Shown: positions 1 through 8,498 of the stretch, in pieces
Layout of the letters: each line of letters begins with the position of its first letter
How positions within the stretch are numbered: the first letter of the stretch is position 1
Assembly: GCF_042677045.1 (NCBI RefSeq)
Contig: NZ_JBHTIH010000002.1
Coordinates: 372,001-436,000, forward strand
Origin: Lysobacter_K koreensis
GTDB lineage: Bacteria > Pseudomonadota > Gammaproteobacteria > Xanthomonadales > Xanthomonadaceae
DNA: 64,000 nucleotides
Reading direction: 5' to 3'
Translations under genes and position numbers: made by a program
The notes under the pieces: generated by a model
Databases searched by the model: none
Told to the model about the DNA's origin: nothing
What the model saw: only the letters and a program-made list of their open reading frames with translations

Positions 1-2255
1 GTGCGGTCGTGGTCGCACGCGACGGCACCCCGCTGCGCGCGTTCGCCGACCGCGGCGGGATCTGGCGCTACCCAGTGCGCGTCGGGCAGGTCTCGCCGTT
101 GTACCTGCAGGCGTTGCTGACCTACGAGGACCGCTGGTTCTGGAAGCACCCGGGCATCAACCCGATCGCGCTGCTGCGCGCCGGTGGGCAATGGCTGCGC
201 AGCGGCCGGGTGGTTTCCGGTGGGTCGACCCTGACCATGCAGGTCGCGCGCATCCTCGATGCGCCGTCGCGTGGGGGCTCGCGCCGTCCGCTGCGCAAGC
301 TCGGGCAACTGCTGCGCGCCTTGCAACTGGAACTGCACCTGTCCAAGCGCGAGATCCTCGCGCTCTACCTCAACCGCGCGCCGTTCGGCGGCACCGTCGA
401 GGGCGTCGAGGCCGCGAGTTGGGCCTACCTCGGCAAGCCCGCGTCGCGGCTGTCGCACGCCGAGGCCGCGCTGCTCGCGGTGCTGCCGCAGGCGCCGAGC
501 CGGTTGCGTCCGGATCGCGAACCCGAACGCGCGCGCGTTGCCCGCGACAAGGTGCTGGCGCGCATGGCCACGCGCGGGGTGTGGTCGCACGCGGTGGTCG
601 CCGAGGCGCGCGTCGAATCGGTGGTCGCGCGCGCCCTGCAACCGCCGCGGCATGCCGCGCTGCTGGCGCAGCGCCTGCGCGCCGCCAACCCGCGGCTGAC
701 GCGGATCCGCTCGACGCTCGACATCGAGCTGCAACGCACCCTCGAGCAGCGCGTGGCGGCGTATTTCTCGCAGCTGCCGGAGCGCACCTCGGCCGCGCTG
801 CTGGTGGTCGACAACGCCACCCTGGAGGCGCGTGCCTACGTCGGCTCGGTCGAGTTCGCCGATGGCGCGCGGCTCGGCCATGTCGACATGGTCAAGGCCT
901 GGCGCTCGCCGGGTTCCACCCTCAAGCCGTTCCTGTACGGGCTGGCGTTCGACGACGGCCTGATCCATTCCGAGAGCCTGCTGGTGGATGCGCCGCAGGC
1001 GTTCGGCGACTACCGGCCGGGCAACTTCGACATGGCGTTCAACGGCCCGGTTGGCGCGGCCCAGGCGCTGCGGCTGTCGCTCAACGTGCCGGCGGTGGAC
1101 CTGCTCGATCGGGTCGGTCCGGCGCGTTTCGATGCGCGGCTGGCGCATGCGGGAATCGAGCTGAAGTGGCCGCGCGGCGCCACGCCCAACCTGGCGATGA
1201 TCCTCGGCGGCACCGGGGCACGGCTGGAAGACCTGGTGGGTGCCTACGCCGCGCTCAACCGGGATGGGCTGGCGGGCCGCGTGCGTTACGTCGCGTCGGC
1301 GCCGCGCGCCGATCGGCGGCTGTTGTCGCCCGGGGGGGCGTGGATCGTGCGCGAGATCCTCGAAGCCAACCCGCGGCCGGGCAGCGTCGCCGACACCTTC
1401 GACACCCACGGCCGCCCGCGCGTGGCCTGGAAGACCGGCACCAGCTACGGCTACCGCGATGCCTGGGCGCTAGGCAGCACGCGCGGCTACAGCGTCGGCG
1501 TGTGGGTCGGGCGTCCCGATGGCACGCCGCTGCCGGGCCAGTACGGCGCGGTCACGGCGTTGCCGTTGCTGTTCGAGGTGATCGACAGCCTGCCGGCGCG
1601 GCGCGGCGATGCCGCACTGCGGCCACCGCCGGCGGAGGTTGAACGCATCGAGGTGTGCTGGCCGCTCGGCCTGCCGCCCGATCCGCGGGCGCCGCAGCTG
1701 TGCCAGAAGAAACTGCAGGCGTGGACACTCGCTGGCTCGGTTCCGCCGACCTTCGCCGAACGTGACGCGCGGCTGTGGAACACCGGGCGCGAACGCTTTC
1801 ATGTCGATGCGCACAGCGGTCTGCGGCTGTCGGCCGACTGTTCGGCCACGCATACGCCGCGCGCTGGCGAAATCGCGCGGTGGCCCGCGTTGGCGTCGCC
1901 GTGGTTGTCGGCGGAAACCCGCCAGGCATCGCGGTTGCCGTCGCTGTCACCGGACTGCAGTGCCGACGGTCGCGATGCCGCCGAGGAACTGCGCATCGTT
2001 GGGTTGGACGACAACGCCACGCTGGCGCGTGCGCCGCTGGGCGACGGGTCGACGCGGCCGGCCGGGTTGCGTTTGTCGTTGCGCGCGATCGGCAGCGAGA
2101 CACGTATCCGCTGGCTGCTGGACGGGCGCCTGATCGGCGAAACCGCAGCCGCGGCAGCGTTGGTGCATGACTTCGGCGAACCCGGCGAGCACACGCTGAC
2201 GGCGTTGGCCGACAGCGGTGCGTGGTCGCGGGTGCGGTTCCGGGTGTTGCGATAG
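1..2255 (+). CDS. pbpC: Penicillin-binding protein 1C, 5' end outside window
   Basis: Bifunctional peptidoglycan synthase of the PBP1C type: it polymerises glycan strands and cross-links stem peptides at the periplasmic face of the inner membrane. The frame is open to the window edge, so the membrane anchor and true start lie upstream; the GTG at 9 is not a credible start. Visible in order are the glycosyltransferase domain (EDRWFW with the catalytic Glu, then GGSTLTMQVAR), the transpeptidase domain with SxxK (SPGSTLKP, Ser codon at 915), SLN near 1080 and KTGTSYG at 1431, and a C-terminal beta-rich region typical of PBP1C after about 1630. The stop TAG lies at the edge of a REP-like palindrome. 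About 750 residues are present, close to full family length. Confidence 0.93.
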   Translation, partial: AVVVARDGTPLRAFADRGGIWRYPVRVGQVSPLYLQALLTYEDRWFWKHPGINPIALLRAGGQWLRSGRVVSGGSTLTMQVARILDAPSRGGSRRPLRKLGQLLRALQLELHLSKREILALYLNRAPFGGTVEGVEAASWAYLGKPASRLSHAEAALLAVLPQAPSRLRPDREPERARVARDKVLARMATRGVWSHAVVAEARVESVVARALQPPRHAALLAQRLRAANPRLTRIRSTLDIELQRTLEQRVAAYFSQLPERTSAALLVVDNATLEARAYVGSVEFADGARLGHVDMVKAWRSPGSTLKPFLYGLAFDDGLIHSESLLVDAPQAFGDYRPGNFDMAFNGPVGAAQALRLSLNVPAVDLLDRVGPARFDARLAHAGIELKWPRGATPNLAMILGGTGARLEDLVGAYAALNRDGLAGRVRYVASAPRADRRLLSPGGAWIVREILEANPRPGSVADTFDTHGRPRVAWKTGTSYGYRDAWALGSTRGYSVGVWVGRPDGTPLPGQYGAVTALPLLFEVIDSLPARRGDAALRPPPAEVERIEVCWPLGLPPDPRAPQLCQKKLQAWTLAGSVPPTFAERDARLWNTGRERFHVDAHSGLRLSADCSATHTPRAGEIARWPALASPWLSAETRQASRLPSLSPDCSADGRDAAEELRIVGLDDNATLARAPLGDGSTRPAGLRLSLRAIGSETRIRWLLDGRLIGETAAAAALVHDFGEPGEHTLTALADSGAWSRVRFRVLR

Positions 2256-2319
2256 GGCGGGCTCAAGCCCGCCATGCGCGATCCGGAATGTACAGCTGGC
2301 GGGCTTGAGCCCGCCCTAC
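2252..2319. repeat. REP-like GTAG palindrome between convergent pbpC and peroxiredoxin
   Basis: Two 20-base arms (2254-2273 and 2298-2317) are perfect reverse complements, and each arm is itself a small hairpin (GGGCT-CA-AGCCC core). The right end reads GTAGGGCGGG on the minus strand. The element supplies the TAG stops of both convergent genes and probably also stops transcription in both directions. It resembles the GTAG-headed REP families (SMAG-like) of Xanthomonadaceae. Confidence 0.85.
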
Positions 2320-2795
2320 GGCAGCTGCGCGAGCACGTGTTCGGCCGACGACACCCGGAACTCGCCGGGCGCCTCGACGTGCAACTGCTTGACCACGCCG
2401 CCCTCGGCATACAGCGCGAAGCGCTTTGCGCGCGTGCCCATGCCGTACGAACTGGCATCGAGTTCCAGTCCCAACGCACGGGTGAAATCGCCATTGCCGT
2501 CGGCCAGCATCATCAGGCCGTCGGGCACGTCCTGGCTGCGGCCCCAGGCCTGCATCACGAACGGGTCGTTGACCGACATGCACGCGACCGCGATGCCGCG
2601 GCTGCGGAAGTCCTCGAAGTGCCGCACGAAACCGGGCAGGTGCTTCTCCGAGCAGGTCGGCGTGAAAGCACCGGGTACCGCGAACAACACCACCTTGCGG
2701 TCGTCGAACAGAGTGCGGGTGTCGACGGTTTCGACGCCTTCGCGGATGCGCTGCAACGGGACCTCGGGGATGCGGTCGCCGACCTGGATGCTCAT
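2316..2795 (-). CDS. Peroxiredoxin, Prx5/PrxII type
   Basis: A thiol peroxidase of 159 residues that reduces hydrogen or organic peroxides in the cytoplasm. The peroxidatic site is PGAFTPTCS with Cys48, the PxxxT/SxxC signature of the family. Cys72 (ACMS) lies about where PrxII enzymes carry their resolving Cys, so an intramolecular disulfide is plausible. The C-terminal half keeps the thioredoxin-fold pattern (FALYAEGGVV). There is no glutaredoxin extension. The start is set by AGGAG seven bases before ATG. The TAG stop is provided by the adjoining REP-like repeat. It stands alone, convergent with pbpC and divergent from the DnaJ-like gene. Confidence 0.9.
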   Translation of the reverse strand: MSIQVGDRIPEVPLQRIREGVETVDTRTLFDDRKVVLFAVPGAFTPTCSEKHLPGFVRHFEDFRSRGIAVACMSVNDPFVMQAWGRSQDVPDGLMMLADGNGDFTRALGLELDASSYGMGTRAKRFALYAEGGVVKQLHVEAPGEFRVSSAEHVLAQLP

Positions 2796-2858
2796 GGTTT
2801 TCTCCTGTGGGGAACGCAGTGTAGGCGGCCTGCGGGCGCCGCGGCGTCAACACGGTGA

Positions 2859-2886
2859 CTTGAAATCGACGCGCCGGCTGCCATCC
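2859..2886 (+). promoter_or_regulatory. Candidate heat-shock (sigma-32-like) promoter for the DnaJ-like gene
   Basis: CTTGAAA at 2859-2865 matches the sigma-32 -35 consensus exactly. TGCCATCC follows after 13 bases and partly matches the CCCCATNT -10. The site lies about 90 bases upstream of a J-domain gene, the kind of gene such promoters serve. The -10 match is imperfect, so this is only a candidate. Confidence 0.35.
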
Positions 2887-2972
2887 TGTCGCGGCAGGCC
2901 CACGCGTGTGGTGGCCGTGTTCTTAGCCGCGGCGCTTCATCCCGACGCTCCGCCGCGCTCCTGGAGTCACCG

Positions 2973-3884
2973 ATGCAGTTCAAGGATTACTACGAGACCC
3001 TCGGGGTCGAGGCCGGCGCCGGCGAGGCGGAGATCAAGACCGCGTACCGGCGGCTGGCGCGCAAGTACCACCCCGACGTCAGCAAGGAAGCCGGCGCGGA
3101 AGAAAAGTTCAAGGCCGTCAACGAAGCCTACGAGGCGCTGCGCGACCCGCAGAAGCGTGCCGCCTACGACCAGCTGCGCGCGCGCGGCTATCGCCCCGGC
3201 GACAACGTGCAGCCGCCGCCGGGGGGCTTCGGTGGCGGCCGCGGTGGCGTGGATTTCGAGGAGATCTTCGCCGGCGGCGGCGCCGGTGGTGGCTTCAGCG
3301 ATTTCTTCGAGAGCCTGTTCGGCCAGCGTCGCGCGGGTGGTTACGGCCCGCAGCAACCCGGCCGCGCCGCGCCGCCGCGCGGCGACACCCGCGCCAAGCT
3401 CGCGGTGTCGCTGGAGGCGGTGCACGAAGGCGCGAGCGTGCGCATCTCGGTGAACAACAAGACCCTCGACGTGCGCGTTCCCAAGGGCATCAGGCCGGGG
3501 CAGGTGATTCGCCTGGGTGGCCAAGGTGCGCACGGCGACCTGCTGCTGGAAGTCGAGTACGCCGCGCATCCGCGCTTCGAGGTCGACGGCCGCAACGTGA
3601 TCCATGTGCTGCCGCTGGCGCCGTGGGAAGCGGCGCTCGGCGCGGTGGTCAGCGTGCCGACGTTGGGCGGGTCGGTGGAGCTCAGGATTCCCGCCAATTC
3701 CGAGGCCGGCCGCAAGTTGCGCCTGCGCGGCCGTGGCCTGCCCGGCGATGCGGCGGGCAAGCAACCGGCCGGCGACCAGATCGTCGAACTGGAAGTGCTG
3801 GCACCACGCCCGGACTCCGATGCGCAGCGCGAAGCCTACGAAACCCTGCGCGATGCGTTCGGCAGCGACTGGCGTCGCGCCTAG
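2973..3884 (+). CDS. cbpA: CbpA-like DnaJ co-chaperone
   Basis: A J-domain protein of 303 residues that should stimulate the ATPase of DnaK. The J domain covers about residues 4-70 with the HPD tripeptide at 33-35 (KYHPDVSKE). A Gly/Phe-rich linker follows (about 75-115, with GGGAGGGF), then two beta-barrel substrate-binding domains (GIRPGQVIRLGGQG; LRLRGRGLPG). There are no CxxCxGxG zinc repeats, which separates it from DnaJ and points to CbpA/DjlA-like type II proteins. The start has GGAG seven bases upstream. No cbpM modulator gene is next to it. A sigma-32-like promoter candidate lies upstream. Confidence 0.9.
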   Translation: MQFKDYYETLGVEAGAGEAEIKTAYRRLARKYHPDVSKEAGAEEKFKAVNEAYEALRDPQKRAAYDQLRARGYRPGDNVQPPPGGFGGGRGGVDFEEIFAGGGAGGGFSDFFESLFGQRRAGGYGPQQPGRAAPPRGDTRAKLAVSLEAVHEGASVRISVNNKTLDVRVPKGIRPGQVIRLGGQGAHGDLLLEVEYAAHPRFEVDGRNVIHVLPLAPWEAALGAVVSVPTLGGSVELRIPANSEAGRKLRLRGRGLPGDAAGKQPAGDQIVELEVLAPRPDSDAQREAYETLRDAFGSDWRRA

Positions 3885-3899
3885 CCACGATCCGGGCGC

Positions 3900-4265
3900 T
3901 TACCCGGGCATCAGCTGGCCGATGATCTCGGCCAGGTCGTTCTCGCTGAAAGGCTTGGTGATGTAGGCCTTGGCGCCTTGGCGCATGCCCCAGACCCGGT
4001 CGGTTTCCTGGTCCTTGGTGGTCACCAGCACCACCGGGATGTGCTTGGTGGTCGGCTCGCGGCAGATCGAGCGGGTGGCCTGGAAGCCGTTGAGGTTCGG
4101 CATCACCACGTCCATCAGCACCAGGTCGGGCAGTTCGCGCTTGGCGGCCTCGACGCCGGCGGCGCCGTCCTCGGCGGTCAGCGCCTCATGGCCGAGTTTC
4201 TCGACGATGCGACGGATGCCAAGCAACTGCGACGGCGAATCGTCGACGATCAGAATGCGCGCCAT
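3900..4265 (-). CDS. pilH: PilH-like single-domain response regulator
   Basis: A stand-alone receiver domain of 121 residues with no output domain. The acidic pocket is Asp8/Asp9, the phosphorylation site Asp52 (LVLMDVVMP) and the conserved Lys104 (YITKPF). The stretch VTTKDQETDRVWGMRQGA is characteristic of PilH/PilG of type IV pilus chemosensory (Chp) systems, where PilH tunes twitching and pilus retraction. No partner genes (pilG, pilI, pilJ, chpA) are next to it, so PilH rather than another CheY-like protein rests on sequence alone. It is convergent with the DnaJ-like gene; a short CCGGG/CCCGG hairpin lies at the junction. Confidence 0.8.
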   Translation of the reverse strand: MARILIVDDSPSQLLGIRRIVEKLGHEALTAEDGAAGVEAAKRELPDLVLMDVVMPNLNGFQATRSICREPTTKHIPVVLVTTKDQETDRVWGMRQGAKAYITKPFSENDLAEIIGQLMPG

Positions 4266-4325
4266 GTGTTTTCCCCAAGAACGTGCCGCGATTGTAGCGG
4301 GCAGCGGCCCTGCTGCAAGCGCGCG

Positions 4326-5318
4326 TCAGAGCGTGACCAGGGTGCGCCCGACCGAGCCGCCGGCGAGCATCGTCGGGAATACCTGCGGCAACTGCTCCAG
4401 GCTGACGTCGCGGGTGCAGATGCGCTCCAGGTGCGCCGGCTTCCAGTCGCTCGCCAAGTGTTGCCAGACGGCTCCACGGATGTCGCGGGCGGTGCCGGCC
4501 GACGCCACGCCGAGCAGCGAGACGCCGCGGATGATGAAGGGCATCACCGTTGCGGCGAGCTCGTGCGATGCGGCCAGGCCGGCGCTGGCGACGTTGCCGT
4601 AGGGCGCGGTCTGCGCGAGCAGGCTGGCGAGCATCGGCCCGCCGACGTTGTCGAGGCCGCCGCCGAAACGCGCGGATTCCATCGGACGGCGGGTGGCCAG
4701 GGCCTCGCGCCCGAGCACCTCGCTCGCGCCGATCGCCTTGAGGTAGTCGGCATGTTCGGGCTTGCCGCTGATCGCGTGCACCTCGAAGCCGGCGCGGCTG
4801 AAGATGTCGACCGCGAGCGAGCCGACGCCGCCGGTCGCGCCGGTCACCGCCAGCGGGCCAAGCTCCGGCACCTGCCGGTTGTCGAACATGCGCAGCAGCG
4901 CCAGCGCGGCGGTGAAGCCGGCAGTGCCCAGGATCATGCTCTCGCGCAGGCTCAAACCGGCCGGCAAGGGAATCGCCCATTGCGCCTCGACGCGCGCGTA
5001 CTGGCCGTAGCCGCCGTCGCGGGTCTCGCTGAGGCCGCAACCGGTGACGAGCACCGGGTCGCCTTCCTTGAATGCCGCATCGGTCGAGGCGACCACGTGG
5101 CCGGCGACATCGATGCCGCCGACGAGCGGAAAGCGGCGCAGGATTTTGCCTTCGCCGGTGCCGGCCAGCGCGTCCTTGAAGTTGACCGAGGAGTAGGCGG
5201 TCTTGATCACCACTTCGCCGGGGGTCAGGTCATCGAGGGAGATCTGCTCGATGCCACTGCGGTGGCCGGTGGCGTCGCTATGGATGCGGAAGGCGTCGAA
5301 ACGGGATGGGATCGTCAT
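4326..5318 (-). CDS. acuI: AcuI/YhdH-type quinone oxidoreductase (acrylyl-CoA reductase family)
   Basis: A zinc-less medium-chain dehydrogenase of 330 residues. The AcuI/YhdH family reduces acryloyl-CoA to propionyl-CoA with NADPH and so detoxifies this electrophile. The nucleotide-binding Rossmann motif is VTGATGGVGSLAVDIF (about residue 145), and the N-terminal half shows the MDR fold (SSVNFKDALAGTG, GIDVAGHVV). The start was set at MTIPSRFDAF; a longer open frame upstream runs into the previous gene. It begins 10 bases after the LOG-family gene and is probably co-transcribed with it. The substrate is inferred from the family. Confidence 0.85.
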   Translation of the reverse strand: MTIPSRFDAFRIHSDATGHRSGIEQISLDDLTPGEVVIKTAYSSVNFKDALAGTGEGKILRRFPLVGGIDVAGHVVASTDAAFKEGDPVLVTGCGLSETRDGGYGQYARVEAQWAIPLPAGLSLRESMILGTAGFTAALALLRMFDNRQVPELGPLAVTGATGGVGSLAVDIFSRAGFEVHAISGKPEHADYLKAIGASEVLGREALATRRPMESARFGGGLDNVGGPMLASLLAQTAPYGNVASAGLAASHELAATVMPFIIRGVSLLGVASAGTARDIRGAVWQHLASDWKPAHLERICTRDVSLEQLPQVFPTMLAGGSVGRTLVTL

Positions 5319-5328
5319 CGTCAAACCC

Positions 5329-5922
5329 TCAGCGCAATGCCTTGCGGCGTTTCTCATCGAGCCATTTGTCCGCCTTCACCGGAACGTAGGCCTGCATCCA
5401 CGCCAGCATCGCCTCGATATCATCGCCATGCCACAGGTCGCGGCGCTGCTCGGCATGCACGAAGCGCTCGGCGACCATGCGGTCCATCATCGCCACCAGC
5501 GGCGCGTAGAAGCCGTCGACATCGAGGAACGCGCAAGGCTTGTCGCCGATCCCGAGCTGGCGCCAGGTCAGCATCTCGAACATCTCGTCGAGCGTGCCGA
5601 AACCGCCGGGGAGGGCCACGAACCCATCGCTGAGATCGAACATGCGCGCCTTGCGCTCGTGCATGTTGGCGACGACCTCGAGCCGGGTCAGGCCGCGGTG
5701 CGCGACCTCCCAGCCGACCAGCTGCTCGGGGATCACCCCGGTCACCTCGCCGCCGCCGGCCAGCACCGCGTCGGCGACGATGCCCATCAAGCCGACATTG
5801 CCGCCGCCGTAGACCAGGCCCAGGCCTTGCCGCGCCAGTTGCGTGCCCAGCGCGGTGGCGCGCTGCGCATAGATCGGTTTGGAGCCGGCGTTGGAACCGC
5901 AGTAGACGCAGACGGTACGCAT
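5329..5922 (-). CDS. LOG-family protein (TIGR00730), nucleotide phosphoribohydrolase-like
   Basis: A protein of 197 residues with the two family motifs, YGGGNVGLMG and PGGFGTLDE, the second carrying the catalytic and phosphate-contacting residues. LOG proteins cleave ribose 5-phosphate from (cytokinin) nucleoside monophosphates; the natural substrate in most bacteria is unknown. The start is the ATG of MRTVCVYCGSNAG, chosen because the preceding in-frame codons overlap the methyltransferase gene in a non-conserved way. It sits between a methyltransferase gene (7 bases upstream) and the AcuI-type gene (10 bases downstream), a likely three-gene transcript. Confidence 0.88.
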   Translation of the reverse strand: MRTVCVYCGSNAGSKPIYAQRATALGTQLARQGLGLVYGGGNVGLMGIVADAVLAGGGEVTGVIPEQLVGWEVAHRGLTRLEVVANMHERKARMFDLSDGFVALPGGFGTLDEMFEMLTWRQLGIGDKPCAFLDVDGFYAPLVAMMDRMVAERFVHAEQRRDLWHGDDIEAMLAWMQAYVPVKADKWLDEKRRKALR

Positions 5923-5929
5923 GGGCAGG

Positions 5930-6787
5930 TCAGGTTCCTTCAAGCAGGATGATGCCGGACATGCGGTCCAGCGCGTGCTGGCGGCTCTTGGGCAGGAACG
6001 CACGCACGGTGTTCCAGAACCAGGCGTTCGGCATGGTGCGGCCCAGGCGCTGCGATTCGGTCCAGTGCGAACGGAACTCGACTTCGCGCCAGCCGAACGG
6101 AGCGAAGAACGCCGTGCCCTCCGTCGGGCCGAAGCGGAACGTCGCGTTGCCCTGGGCGAGCAGCGGCTGCCATTGGCGTTCCAGCATCTTCAGCAGCATC
6201 GGCGAGGCGAGGTCGGACAGCCACCATCTCGCCAGGGCAATGTCGTGCAGGTCGCGCGCGAGGTCGGCGACGTCGGCCGGGTCCAGGTAGACGAGCAGCC
6301 CTTCGCTGATCACCAGCATCGGCCCGTGCCCGGCCGCGCGGCTGAAGACGTCGCGGCGAATGTCGGCGTCGCGCAGGTCGGCGGCGATGAACTCGAGCTG
6401 GCAGCGTGGTGTTTCGCCGGCCATGTGCGTGCGGAAGTAGTCGACCATGTCGGGCAGGTCGACGTGCAGCCAGCGCAGGGTTGCGGGCAGCGGCAGGCGA
6501 TAGGGGCGGGCATCGAGGCCGGCGGCGAGGTTGAGCACCGTCGTCGCCCCTTGCGCCACGCAGCGCAGGACGATTTCGTCCATCACCGCCGTGCGCACCA
6601 CCATCGGCCAGCTCATGGCCTTGCCTCTGGGCATCGCGTCGACGATCGCCTGGCCGCGCTCGCCACCGAGCCGGCGTGCGAACGGATCGTTGAAGATCGC
6701 GTCCGCGCGCTCGCTTTCCATCGCGCGGTAGATCGCGACCCACAACGCGGTGTCGGAGACGTGGCGGATGGGGTTGTCGGGAGTCAT
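5930..6787 (-). CDS. Class I SAM-dependent methyltransferase, LCM/TIGR00027 family
   Basis: A 285-residue member of the leucine carboxyl methyltransferase-like family (PF04072), known from polyketide and hypothetical bacterial methyltransferases. The SAM-binding motif I is VLNLAAGLDARPYRL, followed by the acidic LHVDLPDMVDYF and the later ISEGLLVYLDP motif. The start is the ATG of MTPDNPIRH; an upstream in-frame ATG would add only seven residues. The substrate cannot be told from the sequence. It heads the short minus-strand cluster with the LOG and AcuI-type genes. Confidence 0.82.
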   Translation of the reverse strand: MTPDNPIRHVSDTALWVAIYRAMESERADAIFNDPFARRLGGERGQAIVDAMPRGKAMSWPMVVRTAVMDEIVLRCVAQGATTVLNLAAGLDARPYRLPLPATLRWLHVDLPDMVDYFRTHMAGETPRCQLEFIAADLRDADIRRDVFSRAAGHGPMLVISEGLLVYLDPADVADLARDLHDIALARWWLSDLASPMLLKMLERQWQPLLAQGNATFRFGPTEGTAFFAPFGWREVEFRSHWTESQRLGRTMPNAWFWNTVRAFLPKSRQHALDRMSGIILLEGT

Positions 6788-6827
6788 CGGCCGTCCTTCG
6801 CTAAGCATCGTCTTCCAGAAATCGCCC

Positions 6828-6861
6828 TCCAGAACCAGAACGGCGCACCGAAGTGCGCCGC
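6828..6861 (-). terminator. Intrinsic terminator after lpdA
   Basis: On the minus strand an 8-bp GC-rich stem (6841-6848 with 6853-6860) closes a TTCG tetraloop and is followed by a T-rich run (TTCTGGTTCTGG). It lies 24 bases past the lpdA stop and ends the sucA-sucB-lpdA transcript. Confidence 0.65.
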
Positions 6862-6884
6862 TCGTGGTCGATCCGCCGCGGCGA

Positions 6885-8330
6885 TCAGTTCGCCTTGTGG
6901 ATCGCGCGCTTGTCGACGGCCATGGCGGCGTCGTGGATCGCCTCCGACAGCGTCGGATGTGCGTGGCAGATGCGCGCCAAGTCGTCGGCCGATCCGCTGA
7001 ACTCCATGGTCAGCACGCCCTCGTGCACCAGCTCCGACACGCCCACGCCAACCAGGTGCAGGCCGAGCACGCGGTCGGTTTCGGCATGCGCGATCACCTT
7101 GACGAAGCCAGCCGGTTCGCCCATCGCCACGGCGCGGCCGATGGCGGCGAACGGGAAGCTGCCGGTCTTGTACGGCGTCCCCTCGGCCTTGAGCTCCTGC
7201 TCGGTCTTGCCGACCCAGGCAATCTCCGGCTCGGTGTAGATGACCCAGGGGATGGTGTCGTAGTTGACGTGGCCGGGCAGGCCAGCGATCAGCTCGGCGA
7301 CGGCGATGCCTTCCTCGAAGCCTTTGTGCGCGAGCATGGCGCCGCGCACGCAGTCACCGACCGCCCAGACGCCATCGACGCCGGTGTGGCAATGCTCGTC
7401 CACTTCGATCTGGCCGCGGCCGTTGAGCTTGACGCCGGTGCCTTCGGCCAGCAGGCCGCTGGACGCGGCCCTGCGACCCACGGCGACCAGCAGCTTGTCG
7501 ACCACGATGGTCTTCTCGCCTTCGGCGTCGGTGTAGGTGACGTGGACTTCGGCATTCTTCTTCGAGCTGGTCTTGACCTCGGTCTTGCTGACCTTGGCCC
7601 CGAGCCGGATGTCCAGGCCCTGCTTCTTGAACTCCTTGGCGGCGGTCTTGGCCACCTCGGTGTCGGCGAGGGCGAGAAAGTCGGGTAGCGCTTCGAGGAT
7701 GGTGACCTCGGCGCCCAGGCGCTTCCAGACGCTGCCGAGCTCCAGTCCGATTACGCCGGCGCCGATGACGCCCAGGCGCTTGGGCACGCTGGTGAAGTCG
7801 AGGCCGCCGACGTTGTCGACGATGTACTCGTTGTCGAACTTGGCGAACGGCAGCTCGATCGAATCCGAACCGGCCGCAAGGATCACGTTGGTGCCCTTGA
7901 GCTCGACCTCGGAACCGTCGTGCTGCTTGACCTTGACCACGTTGCCCGCATGCAGCGTGCCGAAGCCGTAGAACGGCGTGACCTTGTTCGCCTTGAACAG
8001 CATCGCAATGCCGCCGGTGAACTGCTTCACGATCTTGTCCTTGCGGCCGACCATGGTGCCGACGTCGATCTTGGCGTCCTGGGTGGTGATCCCGTGCTCA
8101 GCGAACAGGTGTTGCAGGTTGTAGAACTGGCGCGAGCTGTCGAGCAGCGCCTTGGACGGGATGCAGCCCACGCGCAGGCAGGTGCCACCGAGGGCCGGCT
8201 TGCCGTCCTTGCCGAGCGCCGCGTCGATGCAGGCGGTCTTGAGTCCGAGCTGCGCGGCACGAATGGCCGCGTGGTACCCCGCGGGGCCGGCGCCGATCAC
8301 GACTACGTCGAAGTTCTGCTGTTCGCTCAT
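6885..8330 (-). CDS. lpdA: Dihydrolipoyl dehydrogenase (E3)
   Basis: The 481-residue E3 component re-oxidises dihydrolipoamide and passes electrons through FAD to NAD+. The FAD motif is VIGAGPAGYHAA at the N terminus, the redox-active disulfide is Cys51/Cys56 (GGTCLRVGCIPS), the NAD motif is VIGAGVIGLELG, and the C-terminal dimer-interface His-Glu pair appears in HAHPTLSEAIHDA. The length is normal for the family. It is the third gene of the 2-oxoglutarate dehydrogenase cluster. It is separated from sucB by a triple palindrome, so its level may be set apart from the first two genes, and it may also serve pyruvate dehydrogenase. Confidence 0.96.
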   Translation of the reverse strand: MSEQQNFDVVVIGAGPAGYHAAIRAAQLGLKTACIDAALGKDGKPALGGTCLRVGCIPSKALLDSSRQFYNLQHLFAEHGITTQDAKIDVGTMVGRKDKIVKQFTGGIAMLFKANKVTPFYGFGTLHAGNVVKVKQHDGSEVELKGTNVILAAGSDSIELPFAKFDNEYIVDNVGGLDFTSVPKRLGVIGAGVIGLELGSVWKRLGAEVTILEALPDFLALADTEVAKTAAKEFKKQGLDIRLGAKVSKTEVKTSSKKNAEVHVTYTDAEGEKTIVVDKLLVAVGRRAASSGLLAEGTGVKLNGRGQIEVDEHCHTGVDGVWAVGDCVRGAMLAHKGFEEGIAVAELIAGLPGHVNYDTIPWVIYTEPEIAWVGKTEQELKAEGTPYKTGSFPFAAIGRAVAMGEPAGFVKVIAHAETDRVLGLHLVGVGVSELVHEGVLTMEFSGSADDLARICHAHPTLSEAIHDAAMAVDKRAIHKAN

Positions 8331-8359
8331 TGTTCGTTCTCTTGTCCTTGGCTTTCTTC

Positions 8360-8486
8360 CCTTCTCCCCAAGCTTATACAGAGCCGGGGAGAAGGTGCCC
8401 GAAGGGCGGATGAGGGGCCGAGGCCTGGTCGAGCTGCACGCTCGCGTCGGCCCCTCACCCCAACCCCTCTCCCGTTGGGAGAGGGG
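8360..8486. repeat. Triple-palindrome repeat between sucB and lpdA
   Basis: Three consecutive perfect inverted repeats: CTTCTCCCC (8361-8369) with 8386-8394; TGAGGGGCCGA (8411-8421) with 8447-8457; and CCCCTCTCCC (8464-8473) with 8477-8486 around a GTT loop. The GGGAGAGGG words and the GTGCCCGAAGGGCGGATGAG core resemble a dispersed intergenic element seen in many Xanthomonadaceae and pseudomonads. In an operon it may stabilise or separate the flanking mRNAs. Confidence 0.75.
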
Positions 8487-8498
8487 CTCGAATCTGGA

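Noticed and set aside
8360..8486. Riboswitch between sucB and lpdA
   Set aside because: The stems are perfect inverted repeats of a dispersed-element type and no conserved riboswitch core was recognised.
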